Shown here one piece after another: positions 5,814 through 6,124 of a stretch of 6,124 nucleotides of DNA. The stretch comes from Hungatella sp. UBA5982 (GTDB lineage Bacteria > Bacillota > Clostridia > Lachnospirales > Lachnospiraceae). Location of the stretch: positions 3,599-9,722 of the forward strand of contig DJBG01000111.1 of NCBI GenBank assembly GCA_002429965.1. Reading direction: 5' to 3'. Numbering within the stretch: position 1 is the first letter of the stretch; every line of letters starts with the position of its first letter. The translations under genes were made by a program, and so were the position numbers. The notes under the pieces are model-generated. The model was given only the letters and a program-made list of their open reading frames with translations, searched no databases and had not been told where the DNA came from.

Positions 5814-6124
5814 ATGCAGGCAGTACTACTGGCAGGCGGCCTTGGCACACGTCTCCGTTCCGTGGTAAGCGACAGGCCAAAGCCAATGGCGCTGATCGGA
5901 GACAAGCCTTTTATGGAATATGTGGTATTAGAGCTAATCCGCCACGGAGTAAAATCAATAATTTTTGCCGTAGGCTATAAAGGATCAATGGTAGAAGAAT
6001 ATTTTAAAGACGGGTCAAAATGGGGGATCCGGGTTTCTTATGCTTATGAAGAAGAGCTGTTAGGGACCGCAGGAGCCATTAAAAATGCAGGGACCCAAAT
6101 ACAGTCAGACAGATTCCTTGTATT
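5814..6124 (+). CDS. hddC: Sugar-1-phosphate nucleotidyltransferase, HddC-like (3'-truncated)
   Basis: The first 103 residues of a nucleotidyltransferase; the gene runs off the right edge. The N-terminus 'MQAVLLAGGLGTRLRSVV' holds the nucleotide-binding G-x-G-T-R-L signature (9-14), followed by 'RPKPMALIGDKPFMEYV' with the conserved Lys23. 'VGYKGSMVEEYFKDGSKWG' and 'EELLGTAGAIKNA' (80-92) are the usual downstream elements. The window ends at 'RFLV', just before the expected metal-binding N/D-G-D motif. The form LRSVVSDRPKPMA resembles the guanylyltransferase HddC, which makes GDP-D-glycero-D-manno-heptose, more than the dTTP-glucose type (RmlA) or GalU. Members for mannose-1-P or other sugars cannot be excluded, so the symbol is tentative. 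If it is HddC, heptose genes (hddA, gmhA, gmhB types) should lie to the right. The gene has its own promoter and ribosome binding site. Confidence 0.75.
   Translation, partial: MQAVLLAGGLGTRLRSVVSDRPKPMALIGDKPFMEYVVLELIRHGVKSIIFAVGYKGSMVEEYFKDGSKWGIRVSYAYEEELLGTAGAIKNAGTQIQSDRFLV

Noticed and set aside
5795..5980. 61-codon + strand frame starting at 5795
   Set aside because: It overlaps the nucleotidyltransferase in another frame. Its start precedes the AGGAGG that serves the ATG at 5814, and the G-x-G-T-R-L protein is clearly the real product.

Overview
The window is part of a cell-surface polysaccharide (glycan) cluster. Every recognisable gene reads on the + strand. Gene style and content suggest a Gram-positive Firmicute, most likely a clostridium of the Lachnospiraceae type (Clostridium/Lacrimispora-like): purine-rich AGGAGG ribosome binding sites, moderate GC, frequent TTA/CTT leucine and AGG/AGA arginine codons, and large multidomain glycosyltransferases. 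The genus is an inference from style, not from a marker gene.

Layout: (1) 2-655, the 3' part of a polysaccharide ABC-transporter ATPase (Wzt-like). Only the end of the ATPase region and the C-terminal glycan-binding domain are in view. (2) 669-1448, a class I SAM-dependent methyltransferase. (3) 1435-4548, overlapping it by 14 nt, a 1037-residue protein that reads as kinase-like domain, nine-heptad coiled coil, basic linker, GT2 glycosyltransferase and GT4 glycosyltransferase. (4) 4549-4659, a 111-nt gap with a strong GC-rich hairpin that lacks a T-tract. (5) 4660-5754, an integral-membrane acyltransferase-3 family protein. (6) 5771-5781, a consensus extended -10 promoter. (7) 5814 to the right edge, the start of a sugar-1-phosphate nucleotidyltransferase resembling HddC (D-glycero-D-manno-heptose-1-phosphate guanylyltransferase).

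Working model: the GT2/GT4 enzyme elongates a glycan on a lipid carrier in the cytoplasm. The methyltransferase and kinase-like domain may cap the non-reducing end, the coiled coil may set chain length, and the Wzt C-terminal domain may recognise the cap for ABC export. The nucleotidyltransferase would supply an activated sugar and the acyltransferase would decorate the product. The parts match the E. coli O9a WbdD system (methyltransferase, kinase and coiled-coil ruler, with Wzt reading the cap). They also match the Gram-positive S-layer glycan enzyme WsaE (methyltransferase fused to two glycosyltransferases). Here they are arranged differently: the methyltransferase is a separate gene, and the kinase-like domain and coil are fused to the polymerase itself. 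This is the most interesting feature of the window. The domain reading comes from motifs seen by eye; the functional model is inference.
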